Assembly: GCA_038233815.1 (NCBI GenBank)
Contig: JBBSVE010000007.1
Location: 1-39,953 of the forward strand
From: JBBSVE01 sp038233815
GTDB taxonomy: Bacteria; Pseudomonadota; Alphaproteobacteria; Rhodobacterales; Rhodobacteraceae
DNA length: 39,953 bases
Reading direction: 5' to 3'
Part shown: positions 14,652 through 22,938 of the stretch, in pieces
Position numbering within the stretch: the first letter of the stretch is position 1
Layout of the letters: the number at the start of each line of letters is the position of its first letter
Position numbers and translations under genes: made by a program
Notes under the pieces: model-generated
Seen by the model: the letters and a program-made list of their open reading frames with translations, nothing else
What the model was told of the DNA's origin: nothing
Databases searched by the model: none

Positions 14652-16244
14652 TCAGGCGAACCAGGTTCGCGCCGACAAGAGACCGCCCATCTGTTCGTAG
14701 TTCGGATCCTCGACCCAGCCCATGATCTTGTCCGTATGTGCATCGACAAAGTCATTGAACATCGGGCAGATCGTGCCGCCCTCGTCATGCACCAGCTTGC
14801 CGATCTGATAGTAAAGCTCGGTGCGTTTTGCGATATCGGTTTCGCCGCGCGCCTCGAGGATCAGCTTGTCAAGCTCCGGCCGCTTGAAGCGTGTGTCGTT
14901 CCAGTCAGCGGTCGACAGATAGGCCGTGGACCACATCTGATCCTGCACCGGACGCCCGCCCCAGTAGCTCGCGCAGAACGGCTTCACGTTCCACACATCG
15001 GAAAAATATCCATCATTCGGCACCCGTTTGATCGACAGCGGAATACCCGCTTCCTTGGCGGATTGCTGGAACAGCGACGCCGCATCGACCGCGCTCGGAA
15101 ACGACACGTCCGCAACCAGAAGTTCGATCGGCGACCCATCGTGACCGGACGCCTTGTAATGTTCCGCCGCCTTCTTCGCGTCGAACTCGTACTGTTGTTC
15201 CAGCGGTGTGAACAGCGGATAGGCCGCGTTGATCGGTGTGTCGTTCCCGATCGTGCCGAAGCCATCGAGGATCTTGTCCACCATCTCCTGCCGCTTGATC
15301 GCGTATTTCAGCGCGAGGCGAAGATCGTTGTTGTCGAAAGGTGCCGTGTCGCAATGCATGAGGAAGACGTATTGTCCGCGCCCCGCTACATGCGTCACCA
15401 TAACGCCCGGCACACGGTCGAGAAGCTTCGCCACCTTGGGGTCGATTGCGTTGATCGCATCGACCTGACCCGATTGCAGCGCCGAGGTGCGCGCGGTCGC
15501 GTCGTTGATGACGATGATCTCCACCTTGTCGTAATGGCCGCGCGTCTTGTCCCAGTCGTCGGGGTTCTTCTCGAAGGCATAGCGCACACCGGGTTCGGCG
15601 CTGACGATCTTGTAGGTGCCGGTGCCGATGCCTGCGTTCGGCGCATCCTTGCCGCCGTTGGGCTGGATCATCAGGTGATAGTCCGACAGCAGGAAGGGCA
15701 GGTCGGCATTCGCATCCTTCAGCGTGACGACAACCGACTCGCCGTCCTGCCGGATCGCCTTGATCCCCTGCATCACGCCGAGCGCGCCGGACTTCGAATC
15801 CTTGTCGGAATGGCGCTCGAAGGTAGCGACCACGTCCTTGGCGCTCATGTCGCTGCCGTCATGGAACTTGACGCCCTGACGGATCGGAAACGTCCAATCC
15901 GTGCCTTCTTCGTTCGAGGAATAGGACGTGGCCAGACGCGGTTCGATCTTGCCGTCTGGCGTCACATAGACCAGCGGATCGCCCCACTCGTAGTTGACCG
16001 CGAACGACACCTGGTTTGCTGCGAGCGCCGGGTCGAGCGTGTCGGTCGTTGCGCCGCCGCCCATGCCCATGCGCAGCGTGCCGCCCTGCTTTGGCGTGCC
16101 TTGCGCCAGCGCCATTGTCGCCGTGCCGCCGAATGCTGCGACGGCCCCGGCAGCGGCGGTGCGGTTGAGGAAAGACCGGCGGCTCATGCCTTCGTCGCGC
16201 GCGGTGTCGATTGCGTCGATCAGTCGGGAAAGGTCGTCGTTCAT
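14652..16244 (-). CDS. Tat-exported ABC substrate-binding protein (DppA/OppA family), paralogue 2
   Basis: A 530-residue family 5 solute-binding protein with twin-arginine signal SRRSFLNRT (residues 21-29), preceded by the same MNDDLSRL start as its neighbour and followed by an Ala-rich core. Body motifs parallel paralogue 1: TPKQGGTLRMGMGGGATTDT, HSDKDSKSGALGVMQGIK, YLSTADWNDTRF, and end ...SARTWFA. The second of two adjacent ATGs (16244) is preferred: it matches the paralogue and puts AGGAG at a normal spacing; 16247 is the alternative. It lies downstream of the CocE-type hydrolase gene (117-base gap) and upstream of a strong hairpin. Either it widens the substrate range of the same permeases or it is a spare copy. 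Confidence 0.93.
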   Translation of the reverse strand: MNDDLSRLIDAIDTARDEGMSRRSFLNRTAAAGAVAAFGGTATMALAQGTPKQGGTLRMGMGGGATTDTLDPALAANQVSFAVNYEWGDPLVYVTPDGKIEPRLATSYSSNEEGTDWTFPIRQGVKFHDGSDMSAKDVVATFERHSDKDSKSGALGVMQGIKAIRQDGESVVVTLKDANADLPFLLSDYHLMIQPNGGKDAPNAGIGTGTYKIVSAEPGVRYAFEKNPDDWDKTRGHYDKVEIIVINDATARTSALQSGQVDAINAIDPKVAKLLDRVPGVMVTHVAGRGQYVFLMHCDTAPFDNNDLRLALKYAIKRQEMVDKILDGFGTIGNDTPINAAYPLFTPLEQQYEFDAKKAAEHYKASGHDGSPIELLVADVSFPSAVDAASLFQQSAKEAGIPLSIKRVPNDGYFSDVWNVKPFCASYWGGRPVQDQMWSTAYLSTADWNDTRFKRPELDKLILEARGETDIAKRTELYYQIGKLVHDEGGTICPMFNDFVDAHTDKIMGWVEDPNYEQMGGLLSARTWFA

Positions 16245-16361
16245 CATCGTCTCCTGCTGGTCTGGCCCGGTCCTTGCGACCGTTATCGAGGGCCTTGCGC
16301 GCAATAGACCCCTTCTTTCCCCTCGCGACAACCTTTGAATCCATCGCCGCGTCCGACCCGG

Positions 16362-18350
16362 TCAGACGAAGTCGCGCGGAACCACTTCCCGCCATGTGCG
16401 CCGACTGATCTCATGGCTGCCCTCATGCGCCACCACCTCTCCGGTCATCACGAAATGGTCGTCCTCGCCCCACATCTCGGCAAAGCCTTCGGTGCGGACC
16501 GCCCAGCCCTCGCGCGCCAGCCGTTGCTCCCAGGTGATCCGCACATGGGCGCTGGCGGGATCGTCGGGATGGATCGTCCAGCGTTCGTCCATGCGCTCCT
16601 GCGTCACCAACCCGTGCTCCTCGTTCTCCACCAACGCGCTGCGGTCCTCTACCACAAGCGTTACCCGGCCGGTCAGCAGATCCCGCTCGATCCGCCGTTC
16701 GGCGTGGCCCGGCTCGATCTGGGCCTGCTTCAGGGGCATTGAGGCGACGGCCTCCGGCGGCACCCACTCGTCCGCCCCCGGCCCCTCGTGGACGGGCAAG
16801 GACAGGCGGCCACCGCTGAGCGAAAGCACGCCGGCCTCGGGCGAGGGCCAGATCAGTGGCCAGTAAGCGTTCGAAAGCGCCAGCCGCAGCCTGTGACCGG
16901 CGGCCAGCCGGTAGGCCATCTGGTCGAGGTCGAACGCCACCTCCATCACCGCCCCCGGGGTGAGCCTGCAAGGGTCCGCCCGGTCCGCGGCATGGCAAAG
17001 GTTGAGCACACCGTGCGCGATCCGCACCGAACTGCCGTCCGGCCCGACATCGCAAAGCCGCGCCGCGACGAACCCCAGAGGCCGGTCGGAGGACAGCCGC
17101 AGGTGCAGCCGCGCCGCCCCCAGCAGCGCCAGAGGCGTCTCCAGCACGTCGCCGTCGAAACAGACCGACAGCGCATCCTCTCCGCGCTGGTCTCCCGGCA
17201 GTTCGGCGTTGAGGCCCATCGGGAAATATTCCCCCGCCATCAACCCCATGTGCTGCGGCGTGGCGATCCGCGCTTCCGCTACCCCGGCACCGCCCAGCCG
17301 CCCGCCTGCGCCGAGTGCCAACTCCCGCCGCGCCACCCGTGGGGAGGGGAGGGCCGCCTCGGCGATCCACGCCCCCGGCCGGTGCGCCGCACTGGCGTCG
17401 GGCGGGGCGGAGTCCATCATCCAGACCCGGTAGGCCGGATCGCCCTCCGCCCCATTGGCCTCGCCTTTCAGCCACCGATCCCACCAGCGCCGCGCCACCT
17501 GCAGAAACCCGATCGCAGGCCCCGGCACCGCCATGTGCGGATATTGGTGAACCCACGGCCCCACGATCCCCTGCGCGCCCTGCACATGGGACACGATCGC
17601 CGCTGGCGTGTTCATATAGCCGTCCGCCCAGCCCCCGAAGGACAGCACCTTGGCACCAATCGCCGACCAGTTCTCGCAGACCGATCCGTGCCGCCAGTAG
17701 GCTCCGCGCGCCTGCGCGCGCGCCCAGACCGGGGCAAGGAACGGCTCCGCCGCCAGCCGCTCCAGCCAGACCGTCTTCCAGTCGGCACGCAGCACCGGGT
17801 CCGGCGGGCGGGAGGAGAAGGACAGCATCACCGCCCCCCAGCCCAGATTCTCCCCCAGCAGACACCCGCCCTTGAAATGTACGTCGTCGGCGAACCGGTC
17901 GGTCGTCGAACAGACCGTCACCACCGCGCGCAAGGCCTCCGGTCGCAGCGCCGCCACCTGCAGACAGTTAAAGCCGCCCCAGCTCTTGCCCATCATGCCC
18001 ACGGCGCCCGAACACCAGTCCTGCGCGGCGATCCAGTCGATCACCGCCACCGCATCCGACAGCTCCTGCGGCGTATATTCATCCGCCATCAAACCGTCGC
18101 TCTCGCCGTTACCGCGCATGTCGACGCGCAGGACCGCATAGCCCTGACCCGCCATCCACGGATGCATCAGCGCATCGCGCACCGCGGTCCCGTCCCTCTT
18201 GCGGTAGGGGATATATTCGAGGATCGCCGGCACCCGCCCCGCCCCTTCGGCCCGCCAGACCCGCGCCGACAGCCGGCACCCGTCCGGCATAACGATCCCG
18301 ACGTTCGGTTCGTCCGTCACGGCATAAGGAAACTCCGTCTCGATCCGCAT
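16362..18350 (-). CDS. CocE/NonD-family alpha/beta hydrolase (X-Pro dipeptidyl-peptidase-like)
   Basis: A 662-residue serine hydrolase of the CocE/NonD type. The N-terminal alpha/beta domain has ILEYIPYRKRDGT, RVDMRGNGESDG and the nucleophile elbow GKSWGG (Ser123); GPWVHQYPHM probably holds the catalytic His. The C-terminal half is the jelly-roll X-Pro dipeptidyl-peptidase domain (about 340-560), followed by a further 100 residues of beta-rich sequence. The family includes cocaine esterase, acyl-amino-acid ester hydrolases and X-Pro peptidases, so ester or peptide hydrolysis of the solute imported by the adjacent transporter is likely; the substrate is unknown. No signal peptide is visible, so it should be cytoplasmic. 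The start at 18350 matches the family N-terminus; the frame open to 18455 runs through repeat copy F and is not expected to be coding. Only a GGGG stretch serves as ribosome site. Confidence 0.9.
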   Translation of the reverse strand: MRIETEFPYAVTDEPNVGIVMPDGCRLSARVWRAEGAGRVPAILEYIPYRKRDGTAVRDALMHPWMAGQGYAVLRVDMRGNGESDGLMADEYTPQELSDAVAVIDWIAAQDWCSGAVGMMGKSWGGFNCLQVAALRPEALRAVVTVCSTTDRFADDVHFKGGCLLGENLGWGAVMLSFSSRPPDPVLRADWKTVWLERLAAEPFLAPVWARAQARGAYWRHGSVCENWSAIGAKVLSFGGWADGYMNTPAAIVSHVQGAQGIVGPWVHQYPHMAVPGPAIGFLQVARRWWDRWLKGEANGAEGDPAYRVWMMDSAPPDASAAHRPGAWIAEAALPSPRVARRELALGAGGRLGGAGVAEARIATPQHMGLMAGEYFPMGLNAELPGDQRGEDALSVCFDGDVLETPLALLGAARLHLRLSSDRPLGFVAARLCDVGPDGSSVRIAHGVLNLCHAADRADPCRLTPGAVMEVAFDLDQMAYRLAAGHRLRLALSNAYWPLIWPSPEAGVLSLSGGRLSLPVHEGPGADEWVPPEAVASMPLKQAQIEPGHAERRIERDLLTGRVTLVVEDRSALVENEEHGLVTQERMDERWTIHPDDPASAHVRITWEQRLAREGWAVRTEGFAEMWGEDDHFVMTGEVVAHEGSHEISRRTWREVVPRDFV

Positions 18351-18360
18351 GCCCCGCACC

Positions 18361-18397
18361 CCTTTTTCTGTCCTCAAATATCCCCGCCGGAGGCTCC
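18361..18397 (-). repeat. Intergenic element, copy F (short subtype)
   Basis: On the minus strand it reads GGAGCCTCCGGCGGGG, then ATATTTGAGGACAG and AAAAAGG, ending 10 bases before the CocE start at 18350. It shares its first 22 bases with copy E. Here the element lies upstream of a gene in the sense direction, so it is part of the CocE leader if the promoter is farther upstream. Confidence 0.75.
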
Positions 18398-18489
18398 GCC
18401 ATTTCCGCCCGCGGGGAGTCGCAAAGGGAACAGACCACATCCGCCGCCGGCGCAAAAGTCCCCGCCATCAGAAGTGAGGAGAGCCTACC

Positions 18490-19995
18490 GTGCCGCAACC
18501 GAACATCCTGATCCTGATGGTCGACCAGCTCAACGGCACGCTCTTTCCCGACGGCCCGGCGGACTGGCTCCACGCCCCGAACCTCAAGGTCCTCGCTGCC
18601 CGTTCGCTGCGCTTTGCCAACGCCTACACCGGCTCACCGCTCTGTGCGCCGGGCCGGGCGAGCTTCATGTCTGGCCAACTCCCGTCCCGCACCCGCGTCT
18701 ACGACAATGCAGCCGAGTTCCAGTCCGACATCCCCTGCTTCACCCATCACCTGAGGCGCGCCGGCTATCATGCCGTCCTGTCAGGAAAAATGCACTTCGT
18801 GGGCCCCGATCAATTGCACGGATTCGAGGATCGGCTGACTACCGATATCTACCCCGCCGACTTCGGCTGGACCCCGGATTACCGCAAACCGGGGGAGCGG
18901 ATCGACTGGTGGTATCACAATCTCGGCTCTGTGACCGGCGCGGGCGTGGCGGAGATTACCAACCAGCTCGAATATGACGACGACGTGGCGCACCGCGCGG
19001 TCCAAAAGCTCTATGACCTCAGCCGCGGCGCCGATCCCCGCCCCTGGTGCCTGACAGCGAGCTTCACGCATCCCCACGACCCCTACGTGGCGCGCCGCAG
19101 ATACTGGGACCTCTATGAGGATTGCGCCCATCTCGATCCGCCCCCCGCGATCCCCTACGAGGATCAGGACCCGCATTCCCGACGCCTGATTGACGCCTGC
19201 GACACCGCGAAATTCGACATCACGCCGGATCACATCCGCCGCGCCCGTCAGGGCTATTTCGCCAACATTTCCTACGTCGACGACAAGATCGGGGAGATCC
19301 TGGCGGCGCTGGAGGCTTCGCGACAGGAGGCGATCGTGCTCTTCGTGTCGGACCACGGCGACATGCTGGGCGACCGGGGGCTCTGGTTCAAGATGAACTT
19401 CTTCGAAGGCTCCGCTCGCGTCCCCCTGATGATCTGCGCTCCCGGCATGGCACCCCGCCTGGAGCCGACGCCCGTCTCCACCATCGACGTGACGCCCACG
19501 CTCTGTGATCTGGCCGGGATCTCGATGGAGGAGATCATGCCCTGGACCGACGGCCAGTCCCTCCTCCCCCTTGCGGGCGGCACGCCGCGCGACGCGCCGG
19601 TGGCAATCGAATATGCCGCCGAAGGCTCGATCACGCCGCTCGTGTGCCTGCGCACCCATCGCTGGAAATACATCCGCTGCCTCGCCGATCCCGAACAGCT
19701 CTTCGACATGCAGGCCGATCCGGGAGAGCGGGACAACCTCGCCCCCGACCCCGCCCACGCCGACACGCTGGAGACGTTCCGCGAGATGGCCGACTCCCGC
19801 TGGAACCTCCACACCTATGATGCCGCGGTGCGCGAAAGCCAGGCCCGCCGCTGGATCGTCTACGAGGCGCTGCGTCAGGGTGGATTTTACCCATGGGACT
19901 ACCAACCGTTACAAAGGGCCTCCGAACGCTACATGCGCAACCACATGGATCTGAACGTCCTGGAGGAGAACAAACGGTTTCCGAGGGGGGAGTGA
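18490..19995 (+). CDS. betC: Choline-sulfatase
   Basis: A 501-residue type I sulfatase that splits choline-O-sulfate into choline and sulfate. The maturation motif CAPGR begins at Cys52 (GSPLCAPGRASFMSGQ), the cysteine that becomes formylglycine. Metal-site residues fit NILILMVDQ, HTP-like HPHDPY and FVSDHGDMLGDRG. The sequence VYDNAAEF and the long C-terminal tail ending near NHMDLNVLEENKR are features of BetC rather than generic arylsulfatases. GTG start at 18490 has AGGAGAG seven bases upstream. It is divergent from the CocE/ABC operon and followed 41 bases later by an SRPBCC gene on the same strand. The choline produced would feed betaine synthesis, in line with the carnitine genes nearby. 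Confidence 0.92.
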   Translation: MPQPNILILMVDQLNGTLFPDGPADWLHAPNLKVLAARSLRFANAYTGSPLCAPGRASFMSGQLPSRTRVYDNAAEFQSDIPCFTHHLRRAGYHAVLSGKMHFVGPDQLHGFEDRLTTDIYPADFGWTPDYRKPGERIDWWYHNLGSVTGAGVAEITNQLEYDDDVAHRAVQKLYDLSRGADPRPWCLTASFTHPHDPYVARRRYWDLYEDCAHLDPPPAIPYEDQDPHSRRLIDACDTAKFDITPDHIRRARQGYFANISYVDDKIGEILAALEASRQEAIVLFVSDHGDMLGDRGLWFKMNFFEGSARVPLMICAPGMAPRLEPTPVSTIDVTPTLCDLAGISMEEIMPWTDGQSLLPLAGGTPRDAPVAIEYAAEGSITPLVCLRTHRWKYIRCLADPEQLFDMQADPGERDNLAPDPAHADTLETFREMADSRWNLHTYDAAVRESQARRWIVYEALRQGGFYPWDYQPLQRASERYMRNHMDLNVLEENKRFPRGE

Positions 19996-20036
19996 ACGAC
20001 GCTGTCCCGCCCCCAAACGACGCACTGGAGAACCCG

Positions 20037-20501
20037 ATGACCCTCGATCCCGACCTCGACCTGACCTTCACCCGCATCATCGACGCGCCGCGGTCCGTGC
20101 TCTGGGACTGCTGGACATCGCCGGACCATCTCCGGCAGTTCTTCATCCCCAAGCCTCACCGGGTCACCGACTGCAAGATCGACCTCCGCCCCGGCGGTCG
20201 ATTCAATACCGTCTTCGATGTTGACGGCACCGAAATGCGCAACGAGGGCGTCTTTCTCGAGGTGACGGACGGGCAACGGCTGGTCTTTACTGACGCCTAT
20301 ACCGAAGGGTGGCGACCCGCGCCCGAACCCTTCATGACCGCCATCGTCGCGTTCGAGGACGAATGCCCCGGCGCCACGCGCTACACCGCAACCGCCCGCC
20401 ACCGTTCCGCCGCATCCCGCAAACGCCACGAGGAGATGGGTTTCATCGAAGGCTGGGGCACCGTGGCCTCCCAACTCGAAAGCTATGCAAAGTCGCTCTG
20501 A
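20037..20501 (+). CDS. SRPBCC (AHSA1/START-like) domain protein
   Basis: A 154-residue single-domain SRPBCC protein (activator of Hsp90 ATPase homologue 1-like): RIIDAPRSVLWDCWTSPDHL at the N-terminus, RPGGRFNTVF, EVTDGQRLVFTDAY, and the C-terminal GWGTVASQLESYAKSL helix. The fold forms a hydrophobic pocket; these proteins bind small ligands, but the specific role is unknown. The start at 20037 has GGAG six bases upstream; a longer in-frame opening overlapping betC is not needed. It may be co-transcribed with betC. The next gene is convergent, with 21 bases between stops. Confidence 0.88.
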   Translation: MTLDPDLDLTFTRIIDAPRSVLWDCWTSPDHLRQFFIPKPHRVTDCKIDLRPGGRFNTVFDVDGTEMRNEGVFLEVTDGQRLVFTDAYTEGWRPAPEPFMTAIVAFEDECPGATRYTATARHRSAASRKRHEEMGFIEGWGTVASQLESYAKSL

Positions 20502-20522
20502 TTCCTGCGGCGAGGGGCGGAG

Positions 20523-22136
20523 TTACCCTGCGTGATCCGCCAGAATGACCTCCGCCCCCGTCCATCCCATCAGGATCGACGGCGCATTCGTGTTGCCCGC
20601 GATGATATTCGGAAACGCGCTGGCATCGCAGACCCGCAGCCCGTCGACGCCCCTCACCCGCAGCCGCGCATCGACCACGTCGCCCATCCGGCAGGTGCAG
20701 GAGGGGTGGTAGACCGTCCCCGACCGCGCGCGGAAATCCGTGATCAGATCGGCGTCGGACGTGACCTTGGGCCCCGGCCGCAATTCCTCCGCGATCAGGC
20801 CCGACAGGGACGGCTGAGCGGCCAGATGGCGGAGGAATTTGACCGCCGTCAGCATCTCCTCGACATCGTGGTTGGTGGAGAAGGCGTTGGCCACAATTCT
20901 GGGGTGCCGCGTCGCATCGGGCGAGGCGATCCGCACTTCACCGCGTGAGGTCGGGCGGCAGTTCGACAGCCCCAGCGAGAAGCCCGAGAACGGGTCCGGG
21001 GTCAGCACCGGCCGCTCCCCCTCCCGCGGCAGGAGGGTGGAGAAGGCCTGCATGTAGAGCTGCATGTTCGGCCGGGAGAGATCCTCTGACGTGCGGAAGA
21101 ACCCGCCGCCGTGGTTGATCGACTTTGCCAACGGCCCGCGCCGGGTCGCCAGATACTGCGCCCCCACCCGCAGCTTGCCCCACCACGGGCGGAGCACGTC
21201 GTTGTAGGTCGGAACTCTCATGCGGAAGGTATAGTTGATCCCCTGATGATCGCTCAGATGATCGCCGACATGGGCGTTGTCGGCCACGACGCCGATTCCC
21301 ATGCCCTGCAGCAATGCCCCCGGCCCGATCCCTGAGAGCTGCAAAAGCTGGGGCGAGTTGATCGCGCCGCCGGAAAGGATCACCTCCCGGTTGGCCATCA
21401 GCGTGCGATCCTCGCCCCGGTTCCGGTATGCGACGCCGACCGCGCGCCGGCCCTCGAAGATCACGCGGAGGACCTGGGCCCCGGTCACGACCCGCAGGTT
21501 CGCGCGCCCCATCGCTGGCCTCAGGAACGCCCGCGCGGCGGAGTTGCGCCGCCCGTTCCGGATCGTCATCTGATAGCTTCCCACCCCCTCCTGTCGGGCG
21601 CCGTTGAAATCGGGGTTGGCCGCCAACCCCGCCTCGCCGCAGGCGGCGATGAAATTGTCATAGAGCGGATGCAGCCCGTCGCGGTTGGCCGAGATGAACA
21701 GAGGACCGCCCGCGCCGCGAAACTCGTCCGCGCCCGCCTCGGTGTCCTCGATCGCGCGGTAGCCCGCGAGCGCCGCGTCCCAACCCCACGCGGCCCCGCC
21801 GATCCGGCCCCAATCCTCGTAATCCGCCCGGTGTCCCCGGATCCACACCATCGCGTTGATCGAGGACGACCCGCCCAGCAGCTTTCCGCGCGGCCAGTGA
21901 TCGCGCGCGCCCGCGAGCCCCGGGTCGGCCTCCGCCCGGTAGAGCCAGTTCACCGCCCGGTCATAGAACAGCTTGCCGTAACCGAGCGGCATCTGGACGT
22001 AGAAGCGGCGGTCGGTGCCGCCCGCCTCCAGCACCGTGACGCGGTGTTTGCCGGAGGCCGAGAGCCGGTCCGCCAGCACCGATCCCGCCGATCCAGCCCC
22101 CACGATGATGAAATCCGTCGCATCATTCACGGTCAT
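20523..22136 (-). CDS. GMC-family FAD oxidoreductase (choline-dehydrogenase-like)
   Basis: A 537-residue FAD enzyme of the glucose-methanol-choline family. The FAD motif GAGSAGSVLADRL begins at residue 13; RGKLLGGSSSINAMVWIRG is the second family signature; the C-terminal active-site region has HPSCTCRMG and NTNAPSILMG. GMC enzymes oxidise alcohols; choline dehydrogenase BetA belongs here, but the QMPLGYGKLFYDRAVNW stretch differs from classical BetA, so the substrate is open. Its convergence with betC makes choline or a related quaternary-amine alcohol a reasonable guess. Start: ATG at 22136 (MTVNDATDF, after GGCGGGGC); an in-frame ATG at 22157 would add seven residues. It lies 41 bases after pxpA and may share its transcript. 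Confidence 0.88.
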   Translation of the reverse strand: MTVNDATDFIIVGAGSAGSVLADRLSASGKHRVTVLEAGGTDRRFYVQMPLGYGKLFYDRAVNWLYRAEADPGLAGARDHWPRGKLLGGSSSINAMVWIRGHRADYEDWGRIGGAAWGWDAALAGYRAIEDTEAGADEFRGAGGPLFISANRDGLHPLYDNFIAACGEAGLAANPDFNGARQEGVGSYQMTIRNGRRNSAARAFLRPAMGRANLRVVTGAQVLRVIFEGRRAVGVAYRNRGEDRTLMANREVILSGGAINSPQLLQLSGIGPGALLQGMGIGVVADNAHVGDHLSDHQGINYTFRMRVPTYNDVLRPWWGKLRVGAQYLATRRGPLAKSINHGGGFFRTSEDLSRPNMQLYMQAFSTLLPREGERPVLTPDPFSGFSLGLSNCRPTSRGEVRIASPDATRHPRIVANAFSTNHDVEEMLTAVKFLRHLAAQPSLSGLIAEELRPGPKVTSDADLITDFRARSGTVYHPSCTCRMGDVVDARLRVRGVDGLRVCDASAFPNIIAGNTNAPSILMGWTGAEVILADHAG

Positions 22137-22177
22137 GCCCCGCCGTTCCAATGGCACCCGATCGTGACGGCCGCATG

Positions 22178-22930
22178 TCAGAGCCGCGCCAGCGTCACGC
22201 CCGCCCGGGTCAGGTGATCGCGCAAGGCGACAGCCATCGTCACCGCCTCCGGGCTGTCGCCATGCAGGCAGACCGTGTCGATGCGGCAGGGAATATGCTT
22301 TCCGCTGTCCGCGATGATCGCGCCCGCGCGCAGCATCGCCTCGATCCGCGGCCCGACCGCGCCCGCGTCATGGAGCACCGCGCCGGGCTTCTTGCGGTCC
22401 ACCAGCGTCGCATCATCGTTGTAGGCGCGGTCGGCGAATATCTCCCCCGCGTAGGGACCGCCCAGCTCGCGGGCCACATGCTCCTGCGCGGTGGCGGCGA
22501 GAACGACGAGCACGATCTCGGGATCGACAGCGCGCGCCGCCCGGTAGCAGGCGCCCGCGATCTCCGCGTTCTCGGAGGCCATGTTGGACAGCGCGCCATG
22601 CAGCTTCAGGTGCCGGACCTGCCCGCCCGCGAGCGCAGCCATGCCCCGCGCGGCGCCGAGCTGGTAGGCGATAAGCGTGCCCAGCTCCTCCTCCGACAGA
22701 TCGATCCGGCGGCGGCCGAAACCCTGCAGGTCGCCAAAGCCCGGATGCGCGCCGATCCCGACGCCCGCCGCCACCGCCATCCGCATCGTCCGCGCCATGG
22801 TGCCGGGATCGCCCGCGTGAAAGCCGCAGGCGATGTTGGCGGAGGTCACGATGCCCAGAAGGCCTGCGTCGTCGCCCATCGTCCAGGGGCCGAAACCCTC
22901 ACCCATATCGGCGTTGAGATCGGTTTTCAT
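22178..22930 (-). CDS. pxpA: 5-oxoprolinase subunit PxpA (LamB/YcsF family)
   Basis: A 250-residue LamB/YcsF protein, one of three subunits of the bacterial ATP-dependent 5-oxoprolinase that reopens pyroglutamate to glutamate. Family motifs: MKTDLNADMGEGFGPW at the start, ANIACGFHAGDPGTM, GAHPGFGDLQGFGRR, and the C-terminal CLHGDSPEAV. Length is normal. It follows pxpC by 8 bases and is the last gene of pxpB-pxpC-pxpA. The product glutamate links to the glutamate dehydrogenase at 35.9 kb only in a general metabolic sense. Confidence 0.95.
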   Translation of the reverse strand: MKTDLNADMGEGFGPWTMGDDAGLLGIVTSANIACGFHAGDPGTMARTMRMAVAAGVGIGAHPGFGDLQGFGRRRIDLSEEELGTLIAYQLGAARGMAALAGGQVRHLKLHGALSNMASENAEIAGACYRAARAVDPEIVLVVLAATAQEHVARELGGPYAGEIFADRAYNDDATLVDRKKPGAVLHDAGAVGPRIEAMLRAGAIIADSGKHIPCRIDTVCLHGDSPEAVTMAVALRDHLTRAGVTLARL

Positions 22931-22938
22931 GGCACTCC

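Noticed and set aside
16788..18977. Long plus-strand frame (729 codons) opposite the CocE gene and into betC
   Set aside because: Composition typical of antisense GC-rich frames; it overlaps two well-supported genes.
20523..22136. GMC oxidoreductase named outright as BetA
   Set aside because: Family signatures fit, but the substrate-side stretch differs from classical choline dehydrogenase, so only the family is claimed.
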